Numbered from the stretch's first letter, positions 52,006-62,100 are shown. The stretch: DNA of 64,000 bases from Filimonas sp. (GCA_017306865.1 JAFKHH010000013.1:124001-188000); one strand, 5' to 3'. Translations and numbers: made by a program. The notes: a model not told the origin generated them from the sequence alone.

Positions 52006-55000
52006 ATGCAAAAAAAACCTCCTATTATTTTCATTGAACTAATCGGAAGAATTATGAAATTCTCTGTGCTCATTCTCTCGATTATATGTTGTGCAGCCGG
52101 TACGTTAAGCGCTTCTTATTCCAGCGCACAGACAGCTCTTGAGAAAAAAGTATCTATACAGGTAAAAAACACCAGTTTACGGGAAGTACTGGAAAAGATC
52201 GGCGATGCCGCTAATGTATCTTTTTCCTATACGGGCAATAGTGCGCTTGTAAACAATAAAGTGAGCCTGGATATAAAGAACAAAAAAGTAAGTGAAGTAT
52301 TGAACACAATACTTAGTCCCTACGGGCTGTCCTACATAGTAGTAGATGACCACATAGTTGTAAAATATGATCCTGCAAAAAAAGCAAAGGAAGACGAGCT
52401 GGCGAGGGATAAAAACCTTGACCAGCTCGATGCCGCACCACCTACGGATATAACTGTACATGGTATAGTTAAAGATGCGATAAAGGGTGAACCGCTAAAA
52501 GGTGCTACTGTGCTTGTTAAAGGCACAAAGCATGGCGTAGTGACGGATGATAAAGGTGAATTCGAAATAAAAAATGTGAGCAGCGAGGCTACACTTTTGG
52601 TTTCTATGGCTGGTTACAAAGAAAAAGATGTAAAAGTATCGGCTTCTGCTATGACCATTTTATTAACGGAGGAATCTTTGAGTTTGCAAGAGGTAGTGGT
52701 AACAGGCTTCCAGCGAATAGAACGTAAGAAGTTTACAGGTTCTGCCGTAACAATCAAAGCGGATAGTATAAAAATAGATGGTATTATAGATGTGAGCAGG
52801 ATGCTGGAAGGTCGCGCAGCAGGTGTATCTGTACAAAACGTATCCGGTACATTTGGTACAGCGCCTAAAGTGCGTGTACGTGGCGCCACGTCTATCTCCG
52901 GTTCTAACAAACCATTGTGGGTAGTGGATGGTGTAGTATTGGAAGACATTATAAATGTAAGCAACGAACAATTAACAAGCGGTGATGCAAGTACCTTACT
53001 TGGCTCTTCTGTAGCAGGGTTGAATGCGAATGACATTGAAACATTCGACATCCTGAAAGATGCATCTGCTGCGGCGTTATACGGCGCACGTGCGATGAAC
53101 GGTGTAATTGTAATTACTACTAAAAAAGGAAAGATGGGTAAACCGGTCTTTTCCTACTCAGGTAATTTTGGTGTGCAGCTAAAGCCTTCTTACGCAAATT
53201 TTGATATCATGAGCTCTGCTGATATGATGTCTGTATATGCGGAAATGGAGCGTAAAGGTTATATCAATTATCCTGATATGGTGAATGCTGCTTCTTCAGG
53301 TATATTCGGAAAACTGGCGCAGCTAATACAAACACCACAGGCCGACGGAAGTTTTGCTGTACAAAATACACCGGAAGCAAGACAAGCCTGGTTAATGCAA
53401 TATGCGAATATTAATACCGATTGGTTTAATATCCTGTTCCGTAACTCATTTACACAGGAGCATAGCTTAAGCATATCCAGCGGTAATGATAAAATGAGAT
53501 CATATTTCTCTACCAGTTTTTATAACGACCAGGGATGGACTGTTGCTGATAATGTAAAACGCTATACCGTTAATTTAAACAACACCTATACGCCATCTAC
53601 TAAGTTGTCGTTTGGTTTTGGCATTACTGGTTCTGTACGTCAGCAGCAATCACCTGGTACAGAAGATCGTGATGAAAATACAGCGAGAGGAATTTACTCA
53701 CGTAATTTCGATCTCAACCCATTCTCTTACGCATTACATACCACTAGGGCATTGCCTGCGTATAACCCTGATGGGTCATTAGATTACTTTACACAGAACT
53801 ATGCGCCGTTTAATATTATTAGTGAGACAAAAAATAATATTACCAAAACAGGTATCATTGACTTTGCGCTCAAAGGCAACCTGAGCTATAAGATCGTACC
53901 TCACTTAACGTATGAGTTTACGGGTTCACTGCGTTATGCAAAAACAACACAGGAGCACCAAGTGAAGGAAAATTCTAACGAAGCGCAGGCATATCGTGCA
54001 AATGGAACAAGCGTAATTAACGACGCAAACCCATTCCTGTACAGAGACCCTGCTACACCGGATTTGCCTAAACTGGTGGTGTTACCTTATGGTGGTTTCT
54101 ACAATCGTGCGGATATTACCCTAAGTAACTACACCATAAGAAACCAGGTAACTTACTCAAATAGCTGGAAAGAAAACACTCATCAGTTAACAGCATTTGC
54201 TGGTCAGGAAATTATATACCTGAACAGGCAGATCTCAACATCCAATGGCGTAGGTTATCAATATGGCAATGGTGCAGTACCTTATAATTACTATTACTAC
54301 TTTGAACAATTGTTCCAGAATAATAAGAACTATTACGGACTGAACAACCAATATCAGCGCTTCGTAGGTCTTTATGCAAATGCGAACTATACATACAGAG
54401 GAAAATACACACTGGAAGGTACAATAAGGGAAGATGGTTCTAACCTGCTAGGGTTGTCTGCTAAAACAAGATGGTTACCTACCTGGACAGTGGCGGGTCT
54501 TTGGAACATAGACCAGGAACGCTTTATGCAAGACTCTAAGGTATTTAGTCACTTAATGCTGAAAAGCAGCTATGGTCTGAATGCAAACCCGGGTAGCGCT
54601 AACAACAGTACTACTATCTTAAAGTCTATGACGACTAACAGGCCTTACCCTATAGATCAGCAGCCATCTATCTATATAGATCAACTGCAAAACTCTGAGT
54701 TAACATGGGAAAAGGCTTATACATGGAACCTGACATTAGATATGGGCTTCTTTAAAGATCGCCTTGTTATTATACCAGAGTATTACAGAAGAAAAAGCTT
54801 TGGCCTTATAGCACAGATCCATACAGCGGGTGTAGCCGGTCAGGTAGACCAGTATGCAAACTATGCTGACTTACATTCTCATGGTGTAGACCTGAGTGTT
54901 ATGGGTAAAATACTGCAGAAAAAAGATTATAGCTGGACCAGCACATTTACAATGGGATGGGGTGTTAGTGAAATCGCTAACTCACAGGAAACGCCTGCAA

Positions 55001-55731
55001 TCTGGAAGTTAGTGGGCGAAGGCGGCGGAGCACTGAATGGCTATCCTGTACGTGGATTATTTTCCCTGGCAAACACACCATTGGATAAGAGCTATTATAC
55101 AGCAGGTGTACCGACTTTCATTAATGAAGCAGGTGTATCCAGCTTTGCAGTAAACCTGAACAGTCTTACTACTAAATACCTGAGATATGAAGGTCCTTCC
55201 GACCCAACATTTACAGGAGGCTGGAATAACACATTCCGTTATAAAGAGTTTTCTTTAAACGTACTGCTGACTTACCAGGCTGGTAATAAAATAAGACTTA
55301 GCCCGGTATATCAGAGTGCATATAATGATCTGTCCTCATTGCCTAATGAGTTTAAAGCAAGATGGACATTGCCTGGTGATGAAAAACTGACTAACATACC
55401 ATCCATTGCTGACCTCTTTACGAACTATGGCAATTTTGGTTTAGCAAACATACCAGCATATCCTTATTCCAATTATAACTGGTCGCATGACCGTGTAGCG
55501 GATGGTGGCTTTATCCGTATGAAGGCTGTAACGTTTACATATCAGTTGCCAACAAGGCTTACTGGCCGCATTGGCTTTAAAACAGCTTCTGTTAGTGTTA
55601 CTGCAAACAACCCATGGTTGATCTACTCTGATAGCCGTTTACATGGACAGGACCCTGAGTTTTACCAGACAGGTGGTGTGGCATTACCGGTGAACAAACA
55701 AATTACAGGCTCATTAAGAATAGCTCTTTAA
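52006..55731 (+). CDS. SusC/RagA-type TonB-dependent transporter with STN signalling domain
   Basis: A 1241-residue outer-membrane transporter. A long signal peptide (to about residue 42) is followed by an STN domain (about 48-115, VSIQVKNTSLREVLEKIGDA) that contacts FecR. A carboxypeptidase-like domain (about 150-230, VHGIVKDAIKGEPLKGATVL) and a plug follow (GRAAGVSVQNVSGTFGTAPK, VDGVVLED, ILKDASAAALYGARAMNGVI). The rest is a barrel ending ITGSLRIAL. It imports the locus substrate and reports its presence to the FecI/FecR pair. Downstream lipoproteins with a metallohydrolase suggest a peptide-type substrate, as in RagAB. Confidence 0.94.
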   Translation: MQKKPPIIFIELIGRIMKFSVLILSIICCAAGTLSASYSSAQTALEKKVSIQVKNTSLREVLEKIGDAANVSFSYTGNSALVNNKVSLDIKNKKVSEVLNTILSPYGLSYIVVDDHIVVKYDPAKKAKEDELARDKNLDQLDAAPPTDITVHGIVKDAIKGEPLKGATVLVKGTKHGVVTDDKGEFEIKNVSSEATLLVSMAGYKEKDVKVSASAMTILLTEESLSLQEVVVTGFQRIERKKFTGSAVTIKADSIKIDGIIDVSRMLEGRAAGVSVQNVSGTFGTAPKVRVRGATSISGSNKPLWVVDGVVLEDIINVSNEQLTSGDASTLLGSSVAGLNANDIETFDILKDASAAALYGARAMNGVIVITTKKGKMGKPVFSYSGNFGVQLKPSYANFDIMSSADMMSVYAEMERKGYINYPDMVNAASSGIFGKLAQLIQTPQADGSFAVQNTPEARQAWLMQYANINTDWFNILFRNSFTQEHSLSISSGNDKMRSYFSTSFYNDQGWTVADNVKRYTVNLNNTYTPSTKLSFGFGITGSVRQQQSPGTEDRDENTARGIYSRNFDLNPFSYALHTTRALPAYNPDGSLDYFTQNYAPFNIISETKNNITKTGIIDFALKGNLSYKIVPHLTYEFTGSLRYAKTTQEHQVKENSNEAQAYRANGTSVINDANPFLYRDPATPDLPKLVVLPYGGFYNRADITLSNYTIRNQVTYSNSWKENTHQLTAFAGQEIIYLNRQISTSNGVGYQYGNGAVPYNYYYYFEQLFQNNKNYYGLNNQYQRFVGLYANANYTYRGKYTLEGTIREDGSNLLGLSAKTRWLPTWTVAGLWNIDQERFMQDSKVFSHLMLKSSYGLNANPGSANNSTTILKSMTTNRPYPIDQQPSIYIDQLQNSELTWEKAYTWNLTLDMGFFKDRLVIIPEYYRRKSFGLIAQIHTAGVAGQVDQYANYADLHSHGVDLSVMGKILQKKDYSWTSTFTMGWGVSEIANSQETPAIWKLVGEGGGALNGYPVRGLFSLANTPLDKSYYTAGVPTFINEAGVSSFAVNLNSLTTKYLRYEGPSDPTFTGGWNNTFRYKEFSLNVLLTYQAGNKIRLSPVYQSAYNDLSSLPNEFKARWTLPGDEKLTNIPSIADLFTNYGNFGLANIPAYPYSNYNWSHDRVADGGFIRMKAVTFTYQLPTRLTGRIGFKTASVSVTANNPWLIYSDSRLHGQDPEFYQTGGVALPVNKQITGSLRIAL

Positions 55732-55746
55732 TAATTAATTAAAAGC

Positions 55747-57153
55747 ATGAGGATGAAAAAAATAATAATCAATATAGGCCTGCTGGGATGTATTTTTTCG
55801 ATGGCAGGTTGCGAAAAATATCTAACTACTATTCCTGATGACAGAACGGTGGTCACAACTACTGACCAGGTTACTCAGTTGCTGACTACAGCATACCCTC
55901 ACAGGTCTTATATGAATTTTGCAGAGGCTATGAGTGATAATGCAGAAGATAAAGGCAATAGTGCTGCAGTAGTTGGCGACCAGATCGGTTATAGCATCAA
56001 CCTGCAGGCATACAATTACCAGGATAACTCTATTAACATAGGAGACGATTCTCCAATCGGGTATTTTTATGATTGTTATAGAGCTATAGCTGCTGCAAAC
56101 CTTGCACTCTCTTATTGCAATAATGCAGACTCTGCTAAATACAGGGGGCAAAAAGGTGAAGCATTGCTTTGTCGTGCGTATGCACACTTTATGTTGGTAA
56201 CACTTTTCGCTAAACCGTACGATGCTACTACTGCATCCAGCGATCCTGGTGTTCCATATCTTACGACTGTAGAAACAAAAGTGTTTGCTACGTATGATCG
56301 TAAAACAGTGCAGTACGATTATGATATGATTGAAAAAGATATTGTGGCTGGCATTCCTCTTATTGATGAAAAAATCTATGGTGGTGCGCCTAAGTTTCAC
56401 TTTAACCTGCAGGCTGCACATGCGTTTGCCTCAAGGTTTTATCTATTTAAAAAAGACTACCCGCAGGTAGTGGCGCATTCAAGTGCAGTGTTTGGTGCAA
56501 CTGCACCGGCAACATTGTTGCGTAACCAGGTTTACTACAAAACATTGTCATACTACAATCAGGCACAAGCGTACACTGTTTCTTCTGAAAATGCCAACTT
56601 GTTGTTACAGGAGACAAACAGCACATATGGCCCTAACTTTTACGGTTACAGGTTTGGCATGGGTGAAACTATCCGTGCAAGAATGTTTGACAATGCAAAC
56701 GTAACAGGTACATCATATGCAATAACTGTTTATGGTGCAACGGCGAGCTTCTATAACGTACCTAAGTTTTATACCAATGTATTCCCTTTGTTTGCTACTG
56801 AAGAGGTATTGCTAAACAGGGTAGAAGCAAATATTGCATTGAAAAACTATCCGGATGCTATTACGGATATGAATAGCTGGATCAGCAGGAATACGGCTAC
56901 AGCGCCTAAAGTGACAACTACTTCTATTATGAACTTCTACAAAATGTCACAGGATAGCTCTATGGTGCAGGCAACATTGGATTTTAAACGCGTTTCCTAT
57001 ATCGAAGAAGGGTTAAGATGGTTAGATGTTCTCCGGTTGAAAATGCCTGTGGTACGCAGGAGTGGCCCAACTATAGCTGCTGATGATAAAAGAAGAGTGC
57101 TGCAATTGCCAGCGGAAGCTGCAACAGCAGGTATGCCATTAAATCCGAGATAA
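55747..57153 (+). CDS. SusD/RagB-type substrate-binding lipoprotein
   Basis: A 468-residue lipoprotein with the lipobox MAGC (Cys at residue 22). The SusD fold is recognisable by CEKYLTTIPDDRT, YDCYRAIAAANLALSYCNNA, GEALLCRAYAHFMLVTLFAK and the C-terminal DFKRVSYIEEGLRWLDVLRL. It partners the preceding SusC, starting 15 bases after it. As the surface lid it selects the substrate. The ligand-binding surface is too variable to predict; downstream genes suggest a proteinaceous target. Confidence 0.93.
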   Translation: MRMKKIIINIGLLGCIFSMAGCEKYLTTIPDDRTVVTTTDQVTQLLTTAYPHRSYMNFAEAMSDNAEDKGNSAAVVGDQIGYSINLQAYNYQDNSINIGDDSPIGYFYDCYRAIAAANLALSYCNNADSAKYRGQKGEALLCRAYAHFMLVTLFAKPYDATTASSDPGVPYLTTVETKVFATYDRKTVQYDYDMIEKDIVAGIPLIDEKIYGGAPKFHFNLQAAHAFASRFYLFKKDYPQVVAHSSAVFGATAPATLLRNQVYYKTLSYYNQAQAYTVSSENANLLLQETNSTYGPNFYGYRFGMGETIRARMFDNANVTGTSYAITVYGATASFYNVPKFYTNVFPLFATEEVLLNRVEANIALKNYPDAITDMNSWISRNTATAPKVTTTSIMNFYKMSQDSSMVQATLDFKRVSYIEEGLRWLDVLRLKMPVVRRSGPTIAADDKRRVLQLPAEAATAGMPLNPR

Positions 57154-57198
57154 CAGCTAATTGAAGTATTAACTAAAGCAATCTTAAAATACTAAAAA

Positions 57199-58092
57199 AT
57201 GAATACGAACATAAAAACTGCCTTTTTAATCATCGCACTGCTGGTAGCTTTTGCTTCGTGTAAAAAAGATGATTTTACACCGCTGACAACTGCCCCGGCA
57301 GGATTAGGTGGAGAAACATGGACAAAGGACTCTATTGATAAATTTATTTATGATAGCCTTACTGTTCCGTACAACATTGCAGCCTATTACAGGTGGAAGC
57401 CTACCGACTTTGATCTTACGGCTAACATTGTTCCGCCGGATTTGAGCAAAGTAATTCCTATGCTGAAAACGCTGACAAATGTTGCGTTCCCACCGTATAA
57501 CGAACAAACGGGAAGCCCCGCTTTCTTGAGACGTTACCTGCCAAAAACATTTGTATTAGCAGGAAGTGCCGAATACCAGCCAAATGGTACGATTGTATTG
57601 GGACAGGCAGAAGGTGGTACAAGGATTACTTATTTCCAGTTGAACACGTTTAGCAGGCTGAAAAAAGACTCCGCTGTTTTAAAGCAGATCATACACACCA
57701 TGCACCACGAGTTTGGGCACATCCTGCATCAGAATGTATTGTTTCCTGCTTCTTTCCAATACATTACAGGTGGCTATACCGGCACATGGTTTAATATCAC
57801 AGACGTAAACGCAAGAAAAGCGGGCTTTATTACTGCCTATGCTATGGCTGCGCCACAGGAAGACTTCGTGGAAATGATCGCTTCTATGCTGGTAGGTGCG
57901 CAAGGCGGACCGACAGGATATGATAACTACGAAAAATTATTGACACAGGCAGGCACTACTACATCCGCCCCTTACCTGGCGCTTAAAGCAAAAGAAGCTG
58001 CGGTGGTAGATTATTTTAAACGCGTTTGGAATATTGATTTTTATGCTTTGCAGGCGAGTTGTCGTAGTAAACTGGCAGGCTTCTATCAATAG
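57199..58092 (+). CDS. Substrate-import-associated zinc metallohydrolase lipoprotein
   Basis: A 297-residue lipoprotein (lipobox FASC, Cys at 21). The zinc site is HEFGH (residues 170-174), with a later APQEDFVEMIASML helix supplying the third glutamate ligand, a gluzincin-like layout. This matches the family I know as TIGR04549 / putative zinc-binding peptidase Mx1, which occurs next to SusCD pairs. It probably trims the substrate at the cell surface before import. It lies 45 bases after susD and 21 before the DUF4302 gene, in one operon. Confidence 0.88.
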   Translation: MNTNIKTAFLIIALLVAFASCKKDDFTPLTTAPAGLGGETWTKDSIDKFIYDSLTVPYNIAAYYRWKPTDFDLTANIVPPDLSKVIPMLKTLTNVAFPPYNEQTGSPAFLRRYLPKTFVLAGSAEYQPNGTIVLGQAEGGTRITYFQLNTFSRLKKDSAVLKQIIHTMHHEFGHILHQNVLFPASFQYITGGYTGTWFNITDVNARKAGFITAYAMAAPQEDFVEMIASMLVGAQGGPTGYDNYEKLLTQAGTTTSAPYLALKAKEAAVVDYFKRVWNIDFYALQASCRSKLAGFYQ

Positions 58093-58113
58093 TAATAACA
58101 AAAACATTTTGAG

Positions 58114-59535
58114 ATGAAAAAACTATTCTTATATATAATAATTATAGCGGCAGCAGCATTGTCAGGTTGTCAAAAAAAATCAGTTGACCTTGTACAAGGT
58201 CAGACGGTAGATGACAGGCTAAGCGCAGCATTAACGCAGTATAGAAATATCCTTACCAAAGCACCTTATGGCTGGAAACTGGTAGAGACCAGTGGCGTAG
58301 CTTATAACAACGGAGCGTATGATAGTGCAAAAGCAATTTTTGTGTATTATATGCAGTTTAATGACAGTAATACAGTAACGCAGTATGGTAGCTTTGATAC
58401 AGTGCAGGCTAAAGTGCCTAAACGGTCAGGCTATAGAATAAGCAGCCTGCAGCGTCCGACGCTTATCTTTGATACCTATGGTTACATTCATGTGCCTTGC
58501 GATCCAGATCCTTCTGTTTCCAAAAGCCCGCTTGATCCGGGAATGGGCTGGGGTACTGACTATGAGTTTATGTTTGTAGATAACATGCTGCCTGACCAGT
58601 TGGGTGACACCATTCATCTGACTGGCCTCAAAAATAGCGCAACAGCTTACCTGGTAAAAGCAACAAAAGATGAGAAAACCATCATGGAAAGCGGACAGTA
58701 TGCATCTAACATAAACTTAACGGCACTCAAAGCTAAGTTGTTAACCTACTGGCAAAGATTTACCATTGGTGCTACATTGTATGAACTACCAGCGATAGAC
58801 TTTTTCAACAAAGCACTTGCTTTTAACTGGTTAGATGGTTCTGGTAATCAGCAAACCTTCAGAACAACATTCTGGATAGATTTTAATGGAAACATTGTTT
58901 TTGTTACGCCGTTTGTAAGTGGGAATGTTACTGTTACTGGCATTACACCAAATGCAGGTTTGATAGGTGTAAATGTACCTACCATTACGCTAACACCGTC
59001 TATTGTTCCTTTGAAGCTGGATGTAAGTGCCGCACAAAACTGGTATAATCAGATGTCGCTTAATTTCAATGGTTGCTGGGTAACGGATAAAGCATTTCAC
59101 CTGAACGGTGTTGATGACTATTGCCAGTTTGGAAATGTTACCAGTGCAGGTGCTACAGCAGTTACAAAAGGAGCTGCACAATTATGGTATGGCGGTGCAG
59201 GTGTATTTGGTGCTGCTAACCCCTACGACGGTTTTATAACATTTATAAACAGTGCTTCTTTATCTAGTGCTGCATATTTTGTAAATGACCGCCCTCTTGT
59301 GATAAATGGAGGTATTGCAACATTCGCTTACTACGGTGCTGCAGGCACATTTACTGGTGCTGCCGGAACACTATCCTATTCTATGAACCTAGCGAGGAGT
59401 ATTGTGTTCTATGCAGTCAGTGGTACGCGCAGCGTAGGAAACTGGTATTTGATCCCGACTTCTTCTTCTGGTAAAAATTATGATATGGTTCGCGTATCTG
59501 ATGCGCTTGCATGGATAAGCTGGAGACCAAGATAA
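58114..59535 (+). CDS. DUF4302-family lipoprotein
   Basis: A 473-residue lipoprotein (lipobox LSGC, Cys at 19). The N-terminal part (DDRLSAALTQYRNILTKAPY, then GWKLVETSG) and the following beta strands are typical of DUF4302. That family is nearly always found with SusCD and the zinc-metallohydrolase lipoprotein. The C-terminal 150 residues are Gly-, Ala- and aromatic-rich beta strands (AQLWYGGAGVFGAANPYDGF). It is probably an extra surface lipoprotein of the import complex, binding substrate. No catalytic site is seen. A hairpin follows. Confidence 0.87.
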   Translation: MKKLFLYIIIIAAAALSGCQKKSVDLVQGQTVDDRLSAALTQYRNILTKAPYGWKLVETSGVAYNNGAYDSAKAIFVYYMQFNDSNTVTQYGSFDTVQAKVPKRSGYRISSLQRPTLIFDTYGYIHVPCDPDPSVSKSPLDPGMGWGTDYEFMFVDNMLPDQLGDTIHLTGLKNSATAYLVKATKDEKTIMESGQYASNINLTALKAKLLTYWQRFTIGATLYELPAIDFFNKALAFNWLDGSGNQQTFRTTFWIDFNGNIVFVTPFVSGNVTVTGITPNAGLIGVNVPTITLTPSIVPLKLDVSAAQNWYNQMSLNFNGCWVTDKAFHLNGVDDYCQFGNVTSAGATAVTKGAAQLWYGGAGVFGAANPYDGFITFINSASLSSAAYFVNDRPLVINGGIATFAYYGAAGTFTGAAGTLSYSMNLARSIVFYAVSGTRSVGNWYLIPTSSSGKNYDMVRVSDALAWISWRPR

Positions 59536-59544
59536 TTGTCTATT

Positions 59545-59572
59545 AAGCCATGCATATTTTTATGCATGGCTT
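59545..59572 (+). terminator. Hairpin after the DUF4302 gene
   Basis: A 12-bp stem AAGCCATGCATA with its inverse has a TTTT loop; the downstream side is only weakly T-rich. It may partly terminate before the last lipoprotein gene. Confidence 0.6.
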
Positions 59573-59602
59573 TCAATTCTAAACTCTAAAAAATATAACA
59601 CT

Positions 59603-60424
59603 ATGAAAAAAATGCTTTTTTTAGCATGCACTCTTTTTATTATACTTTCTTGTGGTAAAGAAGGATCACAGTCTTCTTCAAAGCCAAGTGAAGGAATAAA
59701 AGGTAAACAGGAACTAAAAGGAATTCGACAGAAAATATTTGCAGATGTAAGTAATGTTGACAATGGCGGAACCGGTGCCTGTTTTAGCGAATTCCAAAAT
59801 CATGCAACTGACGATGGCGCATTACAGCAACTACATGAATGCGTATGGAGTAATATTTGCCTAAGTTGTACTGATGCAACTCCACCTAGTGAAGAGCCTC
59901 AGAAATCATATTGTGAACGTTGGCCATTTCTTTGTACTGGAAAGAGAGAGCATCCAGAAGGCGAATTGCCTAAGTTGTTAGCTATTTTGGGATTGGATAA
60001 CTCAAGCACAAAAACTGATGTAGCCAATGCTCATAATTATCTGCAACAATTTAATACGATTATTTTAGGTGCAGTTGCAGCAAATTCCAATTGGGCATCA
60101 TTAAATAATGTTGCTAAGCAGACAGCGATCTTGACTTATTACTTAAACGTTTATACAATCAACAATCCGCCTCTTTTAATGTCGGATGTAAATTTCTTCA
60201 CTGTTTATATTGATTTGTTATACTATGACGGGAATCCTAAAATAGGGGAAGTTATGATTGTAAGCCCGGCCTGGGCATATAAATTATTTTATGATGGGCC
60301 GCAACCTGCGGGATTTCCTGAACCTACTAGTGGAGGATATTTTGATGCACTAGATTCTACTAATGGCTTTTTGACTCTTGCTGGCATTTCAATAGGCTTT
60401 TTGCCTGAATGGATTGTCTATTAA
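59603..60424 (+). CDS. Lipoprotein of unknown function at the end of the import locus
   Basis: A 273-residue lipoprotein (lipobox ILSC, Cys at 17). The mature N-terminus is Ser/Lys-rich. Several cysteines cluster at residues 55-112 (ACFSEF, HECVWSNICLSC, YCERWPFLC), suggesting disulfides. The C-terminal 150 residues are helical then beta (LPKLLAILGLDNS, VAKQTAILTYYLNVYTINNP). I recognise no family. It is richer in A/T than the genes before it and separated from them by a hairpin, so it may be a later addition. The position suggests an accessory surface lipoprotein or cargo-specific factor. Confidence 0.6.
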   Translation: MKKMLFLACTLFIILSCGKEGSQSSSKPSEGIKGKQELKGIRQKIFADVSNVDNGGTGACFSEFQNHATDDGALQQLHECVWSNICLSCTDATPPSEEPQKSYCERWPFLCTGKREHPEGELPKLLAILGLDNSSTKTDVANAHNYLQQFNTIILGAVAANSNWASLNNVAKQTAILTYYLNVYTINNPPLLMSDVNFFTVYIDLLYYDGNPKIGEVMIVSPAWAYKLFYDGPQPAGFPEPTSGGYFDALDSTNGFLTLAGISIGFLPEWIVY

Positions 60425-60462
60425 GAGCAACAAATACCTTTGTTCTCTCATGTATCTAAGGG

Positions 60463-60488
60463 CCGCTGGCGAAAGCTGGCGGTTTTTT
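60463..60488 (+). terminator. Intrinsic terminator of the import locus
   Basis: Stem CCGCTGGC/GCTGGCGG (two G-U pairs) with a GAAA tetraloop is followed by six T. Confidence 0.85.
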
Positions 60489-60491
60489 ATT

Positions 60492-61958
60492 TTACATGAT
60501 AGAAGAGAAAATACGGGCAGTAGACTCGCCCAGCTTTTTTAACCGGTTGCGTTTACTCCATTCTTCCAATGTTATTTCTACGCTGTCTTGCAGATCACGC
60601 ATAAAGACAGCCTTTAATCCATCGTGTATCTTCCTGTCATATACCACTGCATTCAACTCAAAGTTCAGGTCAAAACTGCGGATGTCCATATTGGCAGAGC
60701 CAACCATAGACAGGCAATTATCTGACACCATCGTTTTGGCGTGCATAAATCCCTTTTGATACAAATAGATCTTTACTCCTGCTTCTAACAAGTCTTCATA
60801 ATAGGAGTGTGCTGCTGCATTTACAAATGTAGAATCAGATACGCCCGGCACAAGCAGTCTTACATCTACCTTGCCCAATGCCGCTGTTTGCAAAGCCGTT
60901 AATAAACTTTCGTTTGGAATAAAGTAAGGCGTAGAAATATAGATATAATGTTTTGCCTTTGTGATCGCGGCAAAATAGCTCATCATAATACTTGCCCGGT
61001 CACTATCCGGCCCGCTGTAGCTGATCTGTACCAGTTGATTGCTTTTTACGGTGTGGTCAGGGAAGTAATCATGCGTAACGGGTAGCTCTTCTTTCGAACA
61101 AAAATTCCAGTTCAGGAAAAAAAGATATTGCAAAGGTTTGATTGCATCCCCTTCGATAAACAGGTGCGTATCGCGCCAGTACATTTTATTCTTTGCTATA
61201 AATTCATTGGAGTACCGGTCTGACATATTGATGCCACCAGTAAAGCCTCGCTTGCCATCTATGATCACCACCTTCCTGTGATCACGGTAATTGTGACGAC
61301 TAGAAGCAATAGGGAAGATGATCTTATAAAAAGGCATAGCCTGCACACCGGCTTTTTTTAAGTCCCGTAAATGCTTATATTTTATACTCGTGCCAAAGTC
61401 GTCATACATCATACGCACAGCAACACCTTGCTTTGCCTTGCGTATTAAAATATCTTTCAGGCGCAGCGTTATATGTCCCTGCTCCATAATGTAGTATTCC
61501 AGGTGAATATGATGTTCAGCTTTTTCCAGTTCTTCAAATAGTTTGGCGAATTTTTCTTCACCATTGATCAGCAATTCCACATTGTTATTAATAGAAATAG
61601 GCAGGCGGCTATCGTTTAGCATCATACGCGCTATTTGTTCGCTGCCGCGCAACTGGTCTACATGATCTTTAATGATCTCCTCAGACAAACGGATCAGGTA
61701 GGCCGAATACCGGTCAAAACTTTTTCTGTCGGACAAATATTTTTTCTTGTATAATTTTTTCTTCCGGTAGTTCTCACCAAAAATGTAGTAGATAAGAATA
61801 CCTATAACTGGCAATGAAAAAAAGAGGATCAGGTAGGCAAGCGTTTTAGCGGGCGTTCTGTTCTGTGAAATAATGAGGAGGCCAAAGAATATGCTCAATA
61901 TATAAGCCGCAACGATGATGATCGTAATGATGCCGCCAAAATGAATGTGATGTAACAT
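60492..61958 (-). CDS. cls: Cardiolipin synthase
   Basis: A 488-residue membrane enzyme that condenses phosphatidylglycerol into cardiolipin. Two N-terminal membrane segments lie at about 9-30 and 40-60. Two phospholipase-D HKD motifs follow: HNYRDHRKVVIIDG (about residue 222) and HAKTMVSDNCLSMVGSANMD (about residue 402). Length and order match bacterial ClsA. It is monocistronic and convergent with the import locus. Its start lies about 200 bases from prmA, divergent. Confidence 0.95.
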   Translation of the reverse strand: MLHHIHFGGIITIIIVAAYILSIFFGLLIISQNRTPAKTLAYLILFFSLPVIGILIYYIFGENYRKKKLYKKKYLSDRKSFDRYSAYLIRLSEEIIKDHVDQLRGSEQIARMMLNDSRLPISINNNVELLINGEEKFAKLFEELEKAEHHIHLEYYIMEQGHITLRLKDILIRKAKQGVAVRMMYDDFGTSIKYKHLRDLKKAGVQAMPFYKIIFPIASSRHNYRDHRKVVIIDGKRGFTGGINMSDRYSNEFIAKNKMYWRDTHLFIEGDAIKPLQYLFFLNWNFCSKEELPVTHDYFPDHTVKSNQLVQISYSGPDSDRASIMMSYFAAITKAKHYIYISTPYFIPNESLLTALQTAALGKVDVRLLVPGVSDSTFVNAAAHSYYEDLLEAGVKIYLYQKGFMHAKTMVSDNCLSMVGSANMDIRSFDLNFELNAVVYDRKIHDGLKAVFMRDLQDSVEITLEEWSKRNRLKKLGESTARIFSSIM

Positions 61959-62037
61959 GGGTTATAAGTTATCTAAAAAGTACAGAACCTGTATAACATA
62001 AACAAATATGTTTCCAAAGTGGTTGAGGGATATTGAT

Positions 62038-62100
62038 AAATTGTTGCATAGCTAAATTGTTAATCCAACAATTTAGCCATATAACCATTAAGCAATTATT
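62038..62100. repeat. TTGTTAAATTG-type inverted repeat
   Basis: GCTAAATTGTT (62051-62061) faces AACAATTTAGC (62067-62077), with further TTGTTGCATAG and ATATAACCATTAAGCAAT words on each side. It belongs to the family seen at 38.7, 41.3, 42.5 and 44.9 kb. Confidence 0.65.

Noticed and set aside
60434-60441. TACCTTTG promoter-like element after the unassigned lipoprotein gene
   Set aside because: It matches TAnnTTTG but faces a terminator and a convergent gene, so it is probably a chance match.
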